In this document: in pieces, positions 1 through 8,366 of the stretch
How the letters are laid out: each line of letters begins with the position of its first letter
How positions within the stretch are numbered: position 1 is the stretch's first letter
NCBI RefSeq assembly: GCF_029937855.1
Contig: NZ_JAPYPC010000007.1
Coordinates: forward strand, 70,358 to 134,357
Direction: 5' to 3'
Length of the DNA: 64,000 nt
DNA from: Christiangramia sp.
GTDB lineage: Bacteria > Bacteroidota > Bacteroidia > Flavobacteriales > Flavobacteriaceae
The notes under the pieces: generated by a model
What the model saw: only the letters and a program-made list of their open reading frames with translations
What the model was told of the DNA's origin: nothing
Database searches by the model: none
Translations under genes and position numbers: made by a program

Positions 1-39
1 GTAAAACTTTCTAAAACTTTACAGGTAAAAAATAAATTT

Positions 40-1014
40 TTATAATAAAAGTAAGTTGCAGCCTCTTACATCACTGTTATCAAACCTTCCCAAAATTTCA
101 ACTTTATTATTTTTTACTCTCCCCAGATCCTGAGTGGCAATAAAAGAGCATGAATTTAAATTGGCAAGGTCAATTACATTAATTCCACCCGTTTTACCTT
201 CAGGTAATAAGGATAGTGCATCTTCAGGATCGCGGATTAATATTCTCATCCATGCCGGACAATCAAAAATACCTTCCCCTTTTGAATAAGCCTGGGAAAG
301 TAATTCGGTCATTCCATATTCGCTATGAATTTTTCTAACTCCAAATCCAGTTTTTAGATGCTGGTGCAGTTCTTCCCTGATCATTTCTTTGCGCCTGCCT
401 TTCATTCCACCAGTTTCCATTACAATTGTATTTTTCAAATTGAAATGTTTTTTTTCTATGAGGTCAAGAAGTGCGAAAGAAACGCCTATTAGAAACACCT
501 TTTTTCCTGCGGTGTCCAGATTTATCAATTTTTCAGACAGTTCCTCCATGTTATTCAGGTAAAATCCACTTTCTTTATTTCCTGATCTTTTAATGAGATG
601 ATCTGCCATATAGATTAATGATGATCCTTTTCTTTCCAGATAAGAAGGTAACAAAGCGAGAAAAATATAATCTGAAGGGTTCCCGTAAAATTCAGTAAAA
701 GTTTTTAAGAAACTTTCTTCATAAATAGCCAGGTTGGTTACATGGTGTTTACTAGTGGTAGTTCCGGTGGTGCCACTGCTGGTAAAAGTAATTTCCGGAG
801 TTATCGTATCACTGACTATATCTTTTGTTTTAAAGAATTCTATAGGAAGAAAGGGAATCTCTTTTATAGTATTTACAAGCTTTGGAGTTTTTTTTAGAAA
901 CTTACAAAACTCTCTGTAGACTTTATTATTGCTGAATTGATGTTGAAAAACCTCCAATGCAACAACCTCAAATTCATCTTTATTTGAGATTTCAAAAATT
1001 CTTTTGTGGAGCAT
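40..1014 (-). CDS. LuxE-like acyl-protein synthetase / acyl-adenylating enzyme
   Basis: Probable adenylate-forming enzyme of the LuxE acyl-protein synthetase family, which activates a fatty acid as acyl-AMP and transfers it onward. A Ser/Thr/Gly-rich nucleotide-binding loop (TSSGTTGTTTSKH, near residues 78-91) and the later HSEYGMTELL motif match the A3 and A5 motifs of the adenylating superfamily. At 324 aa it is shorter than bioluminescence LuxE (about 370 aa) but complete at both ends. No luxCDAB genes are nearby, so light production is not implied; LuxE-like proteins in non-luminous Bacteroidetes have no settled role. It reads toward the window edge, and a terminator-like hairpin separates it from the upstream T9SS gene. 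The family call is fairly firm; the substrate is unknown. Confidence 0.8.
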   Translation of the reverse strand: MLHKRIFEISNKDEFEVVALEVFQHQFSNNKVYREFCKFLKKTPKLVNTIKEIPFLPIEFFKTKDIVSDTITPEITFTSSGTTGTTTSKHHVTNLAIYEESFLKTFTEFYGNPSDYIFLALLPSYLERKGSSLIYMADHLIKRSGNKESGFYLNNMEELSEKLINLDTAGKKVFLIGVSFALLDLIEKKHFNLKNTIVMETGGMKGRRKEMIREELHQHLKTGFGVRKIHSEYGMTELLSQAYSKGEGIFDCPAWMRILIRDPEDALSLLPEGKTGGINVIDLANLNSCSFIATQDLGRVKNNKVEILGRFDNSDVRGCNLLLL

Positions 1015-1048
1015 ACAGACTGGATGAGTTTTCTCAAAATTAAGGAAT

Positions 1049-1073
1049 AAAAAAAGCCTCTGAAACAGAAGCC
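1049..1073 (-). terminator. Rho-independent terminator after the T9SS protein gene
   Basis: On the minus strand GGCTTCTG-TTT-CAGAGGC is followed directly by a run of seven T. It lies 25 bp past the stop of the sorting-domain gene and before the LuxE-like gene. Confidence 0.75.
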
Positions 1074-1097
1074 GTCTAATTTATTCTAAGAAAGATA

Positions 1098-1436
1098 TTA
1101 TTTCACTACCAGTTTTCTGGTTGCTTTAGCTTTACCTTCCTGGATTTTTAAGATATAAATTCCGGGCGTTAAAGAAGAAACATCCATTTCACGACCTCTA
1201 AGCCGGGTCTTTTGAACCGGTTTTCCCAAAACGTTATAAATTTCAATCATTTTCTCCTGATTTTTGGTAGAAGAGATATAGACTTTTCCTCCTGTTACCG
1301 GATTGGGATAAATGGAAAGACCATCAATAGGTATTTCAGTTCGCTGAGGAGCACGATCAGATTCCTGAGCGATTGCTGGAGTGGCAACTATCAGGAAACA
1401 AAAAAGAGAAAAGATAAATAAGTACTTTTGCTTCAT
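1098..1436 (-). CDS. Stand-alone T9SS type A sorting-domain protein
   Basis: Small exported protein of 112 aa. Residues 1-23 form a signal peptide (Lys start, hydrophobic core, ending AIAQ). Nearly everything after residue 38 is a type A C-terminal sorting domain: the LSIYPNPV opening, the IEIYNVLGKPV core, PGIYILKI, and a basic C terminus ending RKLVVK. Such domains normally guide large cargo through the type IX secretion system and are cleaved by PorU; here there is almost no cargo, only about 15 residues between signal peptide and domain. It may be a small surface factor or the remnant of a larger protein. It has its own terminator and follows the receptor/lipoprotein unit on the same strand. 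Confidence 0.88.
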   Translation of the reverse strand: MKQKYLFIFSLFCFLIVATPAIAQESDRAPQRTEIPIDGLSIYPNPVTGGKVYISSTKNQEKMIEIYNVLGKPVQKTRLRGREMDVSSLTPGIYILKIQEGKAKATRKLVVK

Positions 1437-1521
1437 TCTTTTGATCTGGATTTAAACAAACTTACAAATAAAATTTCAAAAACCCTGCCATTAAAAATAA
1501 CTAAATCTAAAATTTTAAAAT

Positions 1522-1553
1522 AAAAAAAGGGACTGCACGTTGCAATCCCTTTC
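1522..1553 (-). terminator. Terminator of the receptor-lipoprotein unit
   Basis: On the minus strand GGGATTGCAACGTGCAGTCCC forms a hairpin followed by a run of seven T, starting about 45 bp after the stop of the beta-helix lipoprotein gene. Confidence 0.8.
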
Positions 1554-1598
1554 TTTTGGCTAATAATTGATATTCAAATTATTACAGACGTAACGTTT

Positions 1599-3581
1599 TT
1601 AGTCTACCCAGTCAAACATTGCGACATCTACAGTTGCTTCAGCATCATATGCAGCAGTTAAATCTACTACAACACCATCTACAGTTATACCAGTTAGATC
1701 TGTTCTGTTATCGTCGGTAATGTCTATGATAGTTTCATAACCACTTAAGGAAAGTCCTTCGATTACCGCTCCTGAAGTAGCTTTGAACTGCAGTGCAGTT
1801 CCACCGGTAGTAGATACCGCTGTAAAGTTAATTACCTTCGGGTTGGCGTTTCTCTTGTCGGCTTCAATAGCTGTAGAAAAATTGTTTATAGTATGGTTCA
1901 CGTAGGTATTTTCAATAGTACCGTTCCAACCTTCTGTCCAGTCCACGGCATCATCTTCATTGTTTTCAAGGTAAATGTTCTTTATAGAAACCGTTCCGCC
2001 AAAAAATTCAACTCCATCATCAGCTCCATTAAGGATTGCGATATTTTCAATGCTAGTTCCAGATCCCACTGCATAAAGTGATAGCCCGTTATATTGAGAT
2101 TCAGAATTTATAGAAGCTCCCGCATCTTTCAGGACCAGATATTCAATAGAACCAGAATTATCATTGTCTTCATCGCCACCATAGATGATTCCTCCTACTT
2201 CTGCAGTAGCATTTGCACCGGCATCTGTAGAGGCGTTACCAGCGATCACAAGACCACCCCAGCTCCCGGCCTCGCCAGAAGTGGAAGACATTACCACAGG
2301 ATTATTTTCAGTTCCCTGGATATCGATCATCCCACCTCTTTGAACTACAATATAAATACTTGTAGCTGAAGTCTCGCTATCACTTCTCGCAGTAATTTGA
2401 GTACCTGCCGGGATTGTAAGCTTTGCACCATCTTCCACAGAAACTATACTGCTTATTACATATTCGTTATTTGCGTCCAGGCTTAGGTTTCCTTCAATAG
2501 TGGATGGTAAAACAGACACCTGTCCTCTGTTGGAAATCCAGTCAAACATGGAAGCATCAACAGTTGGGTCTCCGGAATAATCTGCATTAAGATCTGCAGT
2601 AGCACCGTTTAAAATGATGCTGGAAAGATCTGTCCTGTTATCATCCGTGATGTCTATTGCTGTATCATATCCTGAAAGTGAAAGGCCGGTGATAGTCGCA
2701 CCAGAAACAGATTTAAACTGCAATGCAGTGCCACCAGTGGTAGAAACAGCGGTAAAATTATTGATTATAGGGTTTCCGTTCTCTTTATCTGCTTCAATAG
2801 CCGTGGAAAAATTTTCAATAGTGTGAAGAACATATACGTTTTCAAGAGATCCATTCCATCTTTCGGTCCAGTCTACTGCATCGTCTTCATTATTTTCCAG
2901 ATAAAGATTAGTAATAGCTACAGAACCTCCGAAGAACTCAACTCCGTCGTCAGCTCCATTGATCAAGGCCACATTCTGAATAGATGTTTCTGAACCTACT
3001 GCATAAAGCGATAATCCATTGAATTGAGACTCAGAGTTGATAGAGGCTCCAGCATCAGAAAGAACCAGATAATTAATAGATCCTGAATCATCTGAAGCAT
3101 CTTCGCCGCCATATACTATACCGCCAACTTCTGCGGTAGCATTTGTACCTGCAGCAGTTGGAGCGTTACCTGCGATGATTAAACCACCCCATGTGCCGGC
3201 CTGGCCGTTCGCAGAACGCATAATTACGGGAGAAGAAGCCGATCCCTGAATATCAATTTGTCCTCCTTTTTGAACTACGATGTATACATTGGTCGCATCA
3301 CTTTGATCTGTATCTGTATCTGCAATAATCTCTGTTCCCGCAGGTATTGTTAAGGTAGCGCCAGATTCTACAGATAGGATTCCGGTCAAACTATAAGTTT
3401 CGGCAGCATCAAGGGTTCTGTCTTCTTCTACAGAACCATTAAGTTCCAGATTTCCAGATGGTATTTGTCCGCTATCATCTGTAGGGTCAATTGGCTCAAT
3501 GTTGTTGTCACTGCTGCAGGAAGTGGCAAATAATCCAACGGCAACAGCAGACATTAGCAATAATTTTTTCAGTTTTTTCAT
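1599..3581 (-). CDS. Internally duplicated beta-helix-like surface lipoprotein
   Basis: Predicted lipoprotein of 660 aa: the signal peptide ends in a lipobox (LFATSCSS, Cys22) followed by an acidic SDNN linker typical of Bacteroidetes surface-exposed lipoproteins. Two tandem units of about 300 aa (roughly residues 45-350 and 358-660) are highly similar. Both contain LTIPAGT, YIVVQ(K/R)GG-IDIQG, GGLxIAGN, NGADDGVEFFGG, LENNEDDAVDWTE, STAIEADK and end in MFDW. The repeating short beta/turn pattern suggests a right-handed beta-helix. Homologues are often labelled as unknown or, wrongly, as multidrug transporters. It lies 43 bp downstream of the TonB-dependent receptor, so it is probably co-transcribed and acts as its surface partner. 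The ligand is unknown. The repeated Asp/Glu-rich DDGVEFFGG and NNEDDAVDW motifs could bind cations. Confidence 0.85.
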   Translation of the reverse strand: MKKLKKLLLMSAVAVGLFATSCSSDNNIEPIDPTDDSGQIPSGNLELNGSVEEDRTLDAAETYSLTGILSVESGATLTIPAGTEIIADTDTDQSDATNVYIVVQKGGQIDIQGSASSPVIMRSANGQAGTWGGLIIAGNAPTAAGTNATAEVGGIVYGGEDASDDSGSINYLVLSDAGASINSESQFNGLSLYAVGSETSIQNVALINGADDGVEFFGGSVAITNLYLENNEDDAVDWTERWNGSLENVYVLHTIENFSTAIEADKENGNPIINNFTAVSTTGGTALQFKSVSGATITGLSLSGYDTAIDITDDNRTDLSSIILNGATADLNADYSGDPTVDASMFDWISNRGQVSVLPSTIEGNLSLDANNEYVISSIVSVEDGAKLTIPAGTQITARSDSETSATSIYIVVQRGGMIDIQGTENNPVVMSSTSGEAGSWGGLVIAGNASTDAGANATAEVGGIIYGGDEDNDNSGSIEYLVLKDAGASINSESQYNGLSLYAVGSGTSIENIAILNGADDGVEFFGGTVSIKNIYLENNEDDAVDWTEGWNGTIENTYVNHTINNFSTAIEADKRNANPKVINFTAVSTTGGTALQFKATSGAVIEGLSLSGYETIIDITDDNRTDLTGITVDGVVVDLTAAYDAEATVDVAMFDWVD

Positions 3582-3624
3582 AATCTTAGGTTTAATAAAG
3601 GTTTTGGTTAACAGGTTATTATGT

Positions 3625-6426
3625 TTAAAAGTTATAGTTTACCCCCAAGCTAATTACAGCTCCACGATCGTAGGATCTCACTGTTTGATTAGACTCCTCT
3701 ACATTTCCGGAAATTGGCCTTATCGCCTGATATCTTTCAATTTCAGGATTAAGCAGGTTTTGTCCTCTAAACTGTAGCTGCCAGTGATCATTTAATTCTT
3801 TGGTCATGATAAGGTCCAGAGTTACAAAGCCTTTTTCAATGATCTCATCGTTATACTGAATGTCTATTTGATCCAGCCTCTGACTTTCGGGATTTCCAAG
3901 CGCAAATATTTTATCTGATGCATAAGCTCCTACCAGTGTTGCGCTAAATGGATTTTCAGTTTCGGTAGAGATGTTTGCAGAAGCATTAAATATCCAGTCG
4001 GAAGCTCCCTGAAGGCCAATTTCATTCTTTCCATTATATCTGAAAGTCCTAATGAACTTTCCGTCCTCATCATATACATCTTTAAGATCCTGAGAATGCC
4101 ACATTCTGGTTACATTTCCAGAGACTGTGAGGTCAAGACCAGCTTCGTTTTCATTTTCAATAACGTCCATTCTTGCTTCCAACTCCAAGCCGTAGATATT
4201 GGCTTCTTCACCAGCATTGAAATAAGAGAATACGGGAGCAGAGCCTCTTTCCCTTGCTTTGTTGATAGGGTCCTTTATTTTCTTATAAAATCCGGTAAGG
4301 GAAATAAGTTCCCCTGAACTTGGGAAGATCTCATATTTCAAATCTATATTGGTGTTTCTGGAGGCTTCCAGGTTTGGATTACCTCTGGTGACTAACCCGG
4401 TTTGGGAAACATATTCAAATGGCGCGATCTCCTTGAATTCTGGTAATGTAATCGTTCTACTCGCGGCCAATCTAATGTTAGAGTCTTCGTTAGGCGAGAA
4501 CCTGAAATTTATACTGGGATATATATTATCGTAAGATTTATTCACGAAATTTGGAAGGTTCTGCGGATAGTTATTTACGTCAAATATCACATCAAGCTCA
4601 TCTTTTTGAAACCTGGCTCCAATATTAAGGTTCCATTTAGCGTTCCCGTAATTAAATACTCCGAATCCTGAGATAGATTCCAGTGTACCTTCATAGATAT
4701 CGGGATTAAGTACGTTAAATATGAGGGATCTGTTATTGAAGTTCTCAGTAGTGAATATCCCGTCGAAATTATCTATTGATGTAGGATTTACAGTATTGAA
4801 GTCCCTTTCCTCTGCTCCGAAGAACCTGGAGTAGAAATCTCTTTGTTTATTTCTATAATTTCCTCCAAATTTTGCAAAAACCTTTGTTTCATTTTCATCA
4901 TCCTGAATGAAGTTATATTGATCCTGGATAAAAGCATTAAATTCAATATCATCTATCTGTTGTACAGATTTTCTTTGCTGGTAGGCGTTGGTTTCTCCAA
5001 GCAAAATTGGTTCTGTGGGGTGAATGTTTACTTCATTCCTAATACGGTTTGGCTCATCTGCATCTACCATATTGTATCCTGCAGCCCATTCCAACTCATT
5101 TTTGTTCTCCCACATATCGTGGTAACCATGAAGCTGGTTTACCCACAGCCTGGTTTGTTTGGTATTCTGGTCGCGTACAAATTGATTAAATCCATCTCCG
5201 CGATCACTTTCTTCAAAAACGACCCCTTCACCATTTCTACCACCTTCAAAAACTTCATCGGTCACTTTGTTAATGAATAAACTGGTAGCTTTTAGTCTGT
5301 TGTTTTCATTGAACTCATAACCAAGATCGAGTAATGCGGTATTATTATCGGTTTTCTTATAATTTGTGGCATCTGTAAAGCCGTCTTCAAAATCGTTATT
5401 ACGATAATTGGCAAAAGTGCCCTGGTTGTATTCAAAATCAACAGAATTAGAGGCAGTAAGTAGCACTCTAAGATCACCAAATTCCTTTCCGGCAGTAAGC
5501 GCATATCTTCTATTAATTGGAAGAACGGCCGTTCCGGGATCCCAACCCTGATTGTTCAAAGAAAACCGTGTTGGAATCGCCTGGTCGTAAAATCCAAAAT
5601 AAACATCCTCCTGATTTGGAGAAACTTTAAAGTCACTAAATTGTCCTACGGCATTAGTATTTGCACCAATTCTAATTCCTAAATCCAATTCGCTTTTTCC
5701 CCTAAGCTCCCTGGAGGTAATATCGATACTTCCAGAAGCCTGATCTGCGGAATTTTCTGAAGAATAATTTTTACTAATAGAAATATTCTGGATAACTCTT
5801 GTAGGAAAGAGTCCAAGGTCAATGTTCTTTCTTTCCACATCGTCAGAAGGAATTGGAAGTCCGTTCATTGTGGTATATAAATAACGATCACCCAGTCCTC
5901 TTACAAAAATATCTCCCGAAGCTTCACTGCTTGTTACTCCGGAAATTTTGGTGGTAGCCGTCGCAGCATCGGAGACTCCTAATTTGGCTAATTCCTGGGC
6001 TCCGATGCTTTCCTTTATGTCGACTGAATTTTTTTGCTCTATTAGCAAGGCTACCTGGGAATCCCTTCTGGAAACGGTGGTGATCACCACTTCATCCAAT
6101 GCTGCTGCACTGGAGCCAAGGTCTGTATTTACCTCGGTTACTTTTCCTGCTTCTACTATTACATTTGGAACTTCTAATGTTTCATATCCTATGAAACTAA
6201 ATACTACCGTATATGTTCCTGGTTGCAATTTTTCCAGTAGGTATAGACCGTCATAATCTGATGTTGTTCCTTTAGAAGTACCTTTTATAAAAACATTGGC
6301 AAAAGGTAAAGGTTCACCGGCCATTTCACGATCGCTAAGTTTGCCGCCAATAGAACCCGTGGTTGGCTCCTGGGCCTGCATGGCACTTATAACTAATAAG
6401 AAAGTAAATAATACTAATTTTTTCAT
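3625..6426 (-). CDS. TonB-dependent receptor with N-terminal carboxypeptidase-like domain
   Basis: Outer-membrane active transporter of 933 aa from the ATG at 6426; a TTG 30 bp upstream is in frame but would put non-signal residues before MKKLVLFTFLLVISAMQAQ, so it was rejected. Order: signal peptide (1-19), CarboxypepD_reg-like domain (GSIGGKLSD to YLLEKLQPGTYTV, about 25-110), plug domain (LGVSDAATATTKISGV, IFVRGLGDRYLYTTMNGLPIP), then a beta-barrel ending in an aromatic residue (VNYNF). There is no SusD homologue, so it is not a classical glycan SusCD pair; a beta-helix lipoprotein follows in the same unit. Its 5' region faces a PhoB-like regulator and shares an intergenic region with regularly spaced repeats, so regulation by that system (for example by phosphate) is an inference. 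Confidence 0.92.
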   Translation of the reverse strand: MKKLVLFTFLLVISAMQAQEPTTGSIGGKLSDREMAGEPLPFANVFIKGTSKGTTSDYDGLYLLEKLQPGTYTVVFSFIGYETLEVPNVIVEAGKVTEVNTDLGSSAAALDEVVITTVSRRDSQVALLIEQKNSVDIKESIGAQELAKLGVSDAATATTKISGVTSSEASGDIFVRGLGDRYLYTTMNGLPIPSDDVERKNIDLGLFPTRVIQNISISKNYSSENSADQASGSIDITSRELRGKSELDLGIRIGANTNAVGQFSDFKVSPNQEDVYFGFYDQAIPTRFSLNNQGWDPGTAVLPINRRYALTAGKEFGDLRVLLTASNSVDFEYNQGTFANYRNNDFEDGFTDATNYKKTDNNTALLDLGYEFNENNRLKATSLFINKVTDEVFEGGRNGEGVVFEESDRGDGFNQFVRDQNTKQTRLWVNQLHGYHDMWENKNELEWAAGYNMVDADEPNRIRNEVNIHPTEPILLGETNAYQQRKSVQQIDDIEFNAFIQDQYNFIQDDENETKVFAKFGGNYRNKQRDFYSRFFGAEERDFNTVNPTSIDNFDGIFTTENFNNRSLIFNVLNPDIYEGTLESISGFGVFNYGNAKWNLNIGARFQKDELDVIFDVNNYPQNLPNFVNKSYDNIYPSINFRFSPNEDSNIRLAASRTITLPEFKEIAPFEYVSQTGLVTRGNPNLEASRNTNIDLKYEIFPSSGELISLTGFYKKIKDPINKARERGSAPVFSYFNAGEEANIYGLELEARMDVIENENEAGLDLTVSGNVTRMWHSQDLKDVYDEDGKFIRTFRYNGKNEIGLQGASDWIFNASANISTETENPFSATLVGAYASDKIFALGNPESQRLDQIDIQYNDEIIEKGFVTLDLIMTKELNDHWQLQFRGQNLLNPEIERYQAIRPISGNVEESNQTVRSYDRGAVISLGVNYNF

Positions 6427-6504
6427 GTTGTTTTTTGCTATAAAATCTCGCTGCAAATTAACGGTGAAGAGAGGAGGCTAATGTTATCTAAGAATTAATC
6501 CTTT

Positions 6505-6542
6505 GTCATTAAAGGGTTAGTTTAATGTTACTAATAGGTTAA
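6505..6542. promoter_or_regulatory. Four direct repeats at 11-bp spacing (candidate PhoB/OmpR-family operator)
   Basis: Pentamers GTCAT (6505), GTTAG (6516), GTTAC (6527) and GTTAA (6538) start exactly 11 bp apart. OmpR/PhoB winged-helix regulators bind head-to-tail direct repeats with an 11-bp step, and the first unit reads TTGTCAT, like half a Pho box. The array sits between the divergent receptor gene and the response regulator gene, so it could serve either or both. The repeats are visible in the sequence; the binding protein is inferred. Confidence 0.6.
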
Positions 6543-6581
6543 TCCCTCTATAGTTCAAATTATTGGTTAATTTTATGAGCT

Positions 6582-6598
6582 CTTAATCATATCTTAAT
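6582..6598. promoter_or_regulatory. Second 11-bp direct repeat next to the response regulator start
   Basis: CTTAAT occurs at 6582 and again at 6593, one 11-bp step apart and ending 5 bp before the ATG of the response regulator. It could be an autoregulatory site of the same family of binding boxes. Short AT-rich repeats are common by chance, so confidence is modest. Confidence 0.4.
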
Positions 6599-6603
6599 TC
6601 ATT

Positions 6604-7287
6604 ATGAAGAAAAAAGACATTCAGATTTTATTAGTAGATGACGAGCCGGATATCCTGGAGATTGTAGGATATAATCTTTCTTCTGAAGGCTATAGCGTTA
6701 TGACAGCAGATAATGGCGCAGATGCGGTAAAGCTTGCTAAGAAGAACAATCCACATCTTATTATCTTAGATGTAATGATGCCTGAAATGGATGGAATAGA
6801 AGCCTGTGAGCAGATCAGAAAAATACCAGATATGAAAGATACTATTATTACTTTTCTAACCGCTCGCGGAGAAGACTATTCACAAATGGCTGGTTTTGAT
6901 GCGGGAGCTGATGACTATATAACAAAACCTATAAAACCAAAGGTGCTGGTAAGTAAAGTAAAAGCTTTATTAAGAAGATATCGGGAAGAAGAGAAATCTT
7001 CCAGTATTGTAAAACTGGGTGATATAACCATTAACAGAGAGGAATATAAGATCATCCAGGATGGGAATGAGATGAACTTACCCAGGAAAGAATTTGAGTT
7101 ATTATCTCTGCTGGCTTCTAAACCTGGCAAAGTTTTTAAAAGAGAAGATATACTGGATAATGTTTGGGGAAATGATATTGTGGTAGGAGGGAGAACCATT
7201 GATGTTCATATTAGAAAACTACGCGAAAAGATTGGTGATGACAAGATCAAAACTATTAAAGGCGTGGGATATAAGTTTATTGTTTAA
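6604..7287 (+). CDS. PhoB/OmpR-family response regulator
   Basis: DNA-binding response regulator of 227 aa. The receiver domain (about 1-120) has the acidic pair in LLVDDEPD, the phosphoacceptor Asp in IILDVMMPEMDG, Thr in ITFLTARG and Lys in DDYITKPIKP. The winged-helix output domain (about 130-227) contains LPRKEFELLSLLASKPGKVFKREDILDNVWG and ends GGRTIDVHIRKLREKIG-IKTIKGVGYKF, the OmpR/PhoB signature. Length matches PhoB (about 229 aa). It shares one base (TAATG) with the histidine kinase start, so the two are co-translated. Direct repeats with 11-bp spacing lie just upstream, fitting self-regulation or control of the divergent TonB receptor. The PhoB-like identity is likely; phosphate as the signal is inferred. 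Confidence 0.93.
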   Translation: MKKKDIQILLVDDEPDILEIVGYNLSSEGYSVMTADNGADAVKLAKKNNPHLIILDVMMPEMDGIEACEQIRKIPDMKDTIITFLTARGEDYSQMAGFDAGADDYITKPIKPKVLVSKVKALLRRYREEEKSSSIVKLGDITINREEYKIIQDGNEMNLPRKEFELLSLLASKPGKVFKREDILDNVWGNDIVVGGRTIDVHIRKLREKIGDDKIKTIKGVGYKFIV

Positions 7288-8366
7288 TGTCACAAAAATT
7301 TAAACGCTCCTATCGTTTTGCTTTAAGGACTGCACTTTATATATGTGTATTTCTTACAGCTGTACTGAGTTTATTTATTTTTTTTGATATTAAATCTGTC
7401 TGGGTCTCCATTCTCGTTTTTGCCATACTTTGTTATTTTTTCTCCTTCCTAATAATTCAGTATAGAGTAGAGCGCTTTATTTACCGGCGGATAAAAAAAG
7501 TCTATGATAATGTGTCTTTACTGGATTCAAAAACTTTAAGTCCGAACCAGATTACCACAGATATGTCTACTCTCACCCGGGAGGTGAAGAAGTTTGCCGA
7601 AGACAAAAAGCTGGAGATCGAAACTTTAAAAGTAAGGGAAGGGTATAGAAAGGAATTTATGGGTAATGTATCCCATGAATTAAAAACACCCCTTTTTACG
7701 GTGCAGGGTTACATTTTAACCTTACTGGATGGCGCTCATAAAGATAAAGCGATCAGGAAAAAATATCTTGCGAGAGCCAATAAAGGAGTAGAAAGGCTTA
7801 TTTATATCGTGAAAGATCTGGATATGATCACTAAGCTGGAAACAGGCGACCTTCATCTACGTTATGAAACTTTTAATATTGTAGAATTAATCCAGGCTTC
7901 CTTTGATCTTTTGGAAATGAAAGCCGCAAAAAAGGAAATTACCCTCACTTTTGATATTATTTATGAAGAACCAATTTATGTAAGGGCAGACAGGGAGCGA
8001 ATCCAGCAGGTTCTTACAAATTTAATCGTGAACTCGATAAAATACGGTAAGAAAGGCGGCACTACAGAAATTAGTATTGAGAACCTTATTAAAAATAAAG
8101 TGATCATTAGGTGTACAGATAACGGGGAAGGGATTGAGAATGAAAATATCCCCCGTTTATTTGAACGCTTCTATCGCGTAGATAAAAGTGGTTCTCGAAA
8201 AGAAGGAGGTTCGGGTCTTGGTCTTTCTATTGTTAAGCATATTCTGGAGGCACATAATGAAAAAATTTATGTGGAAAGTGTTTTTGGGGTGGGAAGTGAA
8301 TTTTCATTCACTCTCGAAAAAAGAAAAAAGATCCCTGAAGACAACGTGATTCCCGAAATCACTTAA
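7287..8366 (+). CDS. Sensor histidine kinase, PhoR-like architecture
   Basis: Membrane histidine kinase of 359 aa paired with the preceding regulator. Two transmembrane helices (about 12-31 and 36-56) have almost no periplasmic loop between them, as in PhoR, which senses through the transport complex rather than an external domain. Then come a linker, a HisKA dimerisation domain with phosphoacceptor His in FMGNVSHELKTPLF (about residue 131), and a HATPase domain with N box (LTNLIVNSIKYG), G1 (DNGEGI), F box (LFERFYRVD) and G2 (GSGLGLSIVKHI). Its last 63 bp overlap the convergent glycosyltransferase gene, so both 3' ends share coding DNA. Confidence 0.93.
   Translation: MSQKFKRSYRFALRTALYICVFLTAVLSLFIFFDIKSVWVSILVFAILCYFFSFLIIQYRVERFIYRRIKKVYDNVSLLDSKTLSPNQITTDMSTLTREVKKFAEDKKLEIETLKVREGYRKEFMGNVSHELKTPLFTVQGYILTLLDGAHKDKAIRKKYLARANKGVERLIYIVKDLDMITKLETGDLHLRYETFNIVELIQASFDLLEMKAAKKEITLTFDIIYEEPIYVRADRERIQQVLTNLIVNSIKYGKKGGTTEISIENLIKNKVIIRCTDNGEGIENENIPRLFERFYRVDKSGSRKEGGSGLGLSIVKHILEAHNEKIYVESVFGVGSEFSFTLEKRKKIPEDNVIPEIT

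Noticed and set aside
40..1014. Bioluminescence operon
   Set aside because: Only a LuxE-like gene is present; no luxA, luxB, luxC or luxD in the window.
1599..3581. Multidrug transporter (a common label for such proteins)
   Set aside because: The sequence is a lipoprotein with beta-helix-like repeats and has no transmembrane transporter segments.
4843..5280. 145-codon plus-strand frame
   Set aside because: Antisense to the TonB receptor barrel; hydrophobic only because of complementary codon use.
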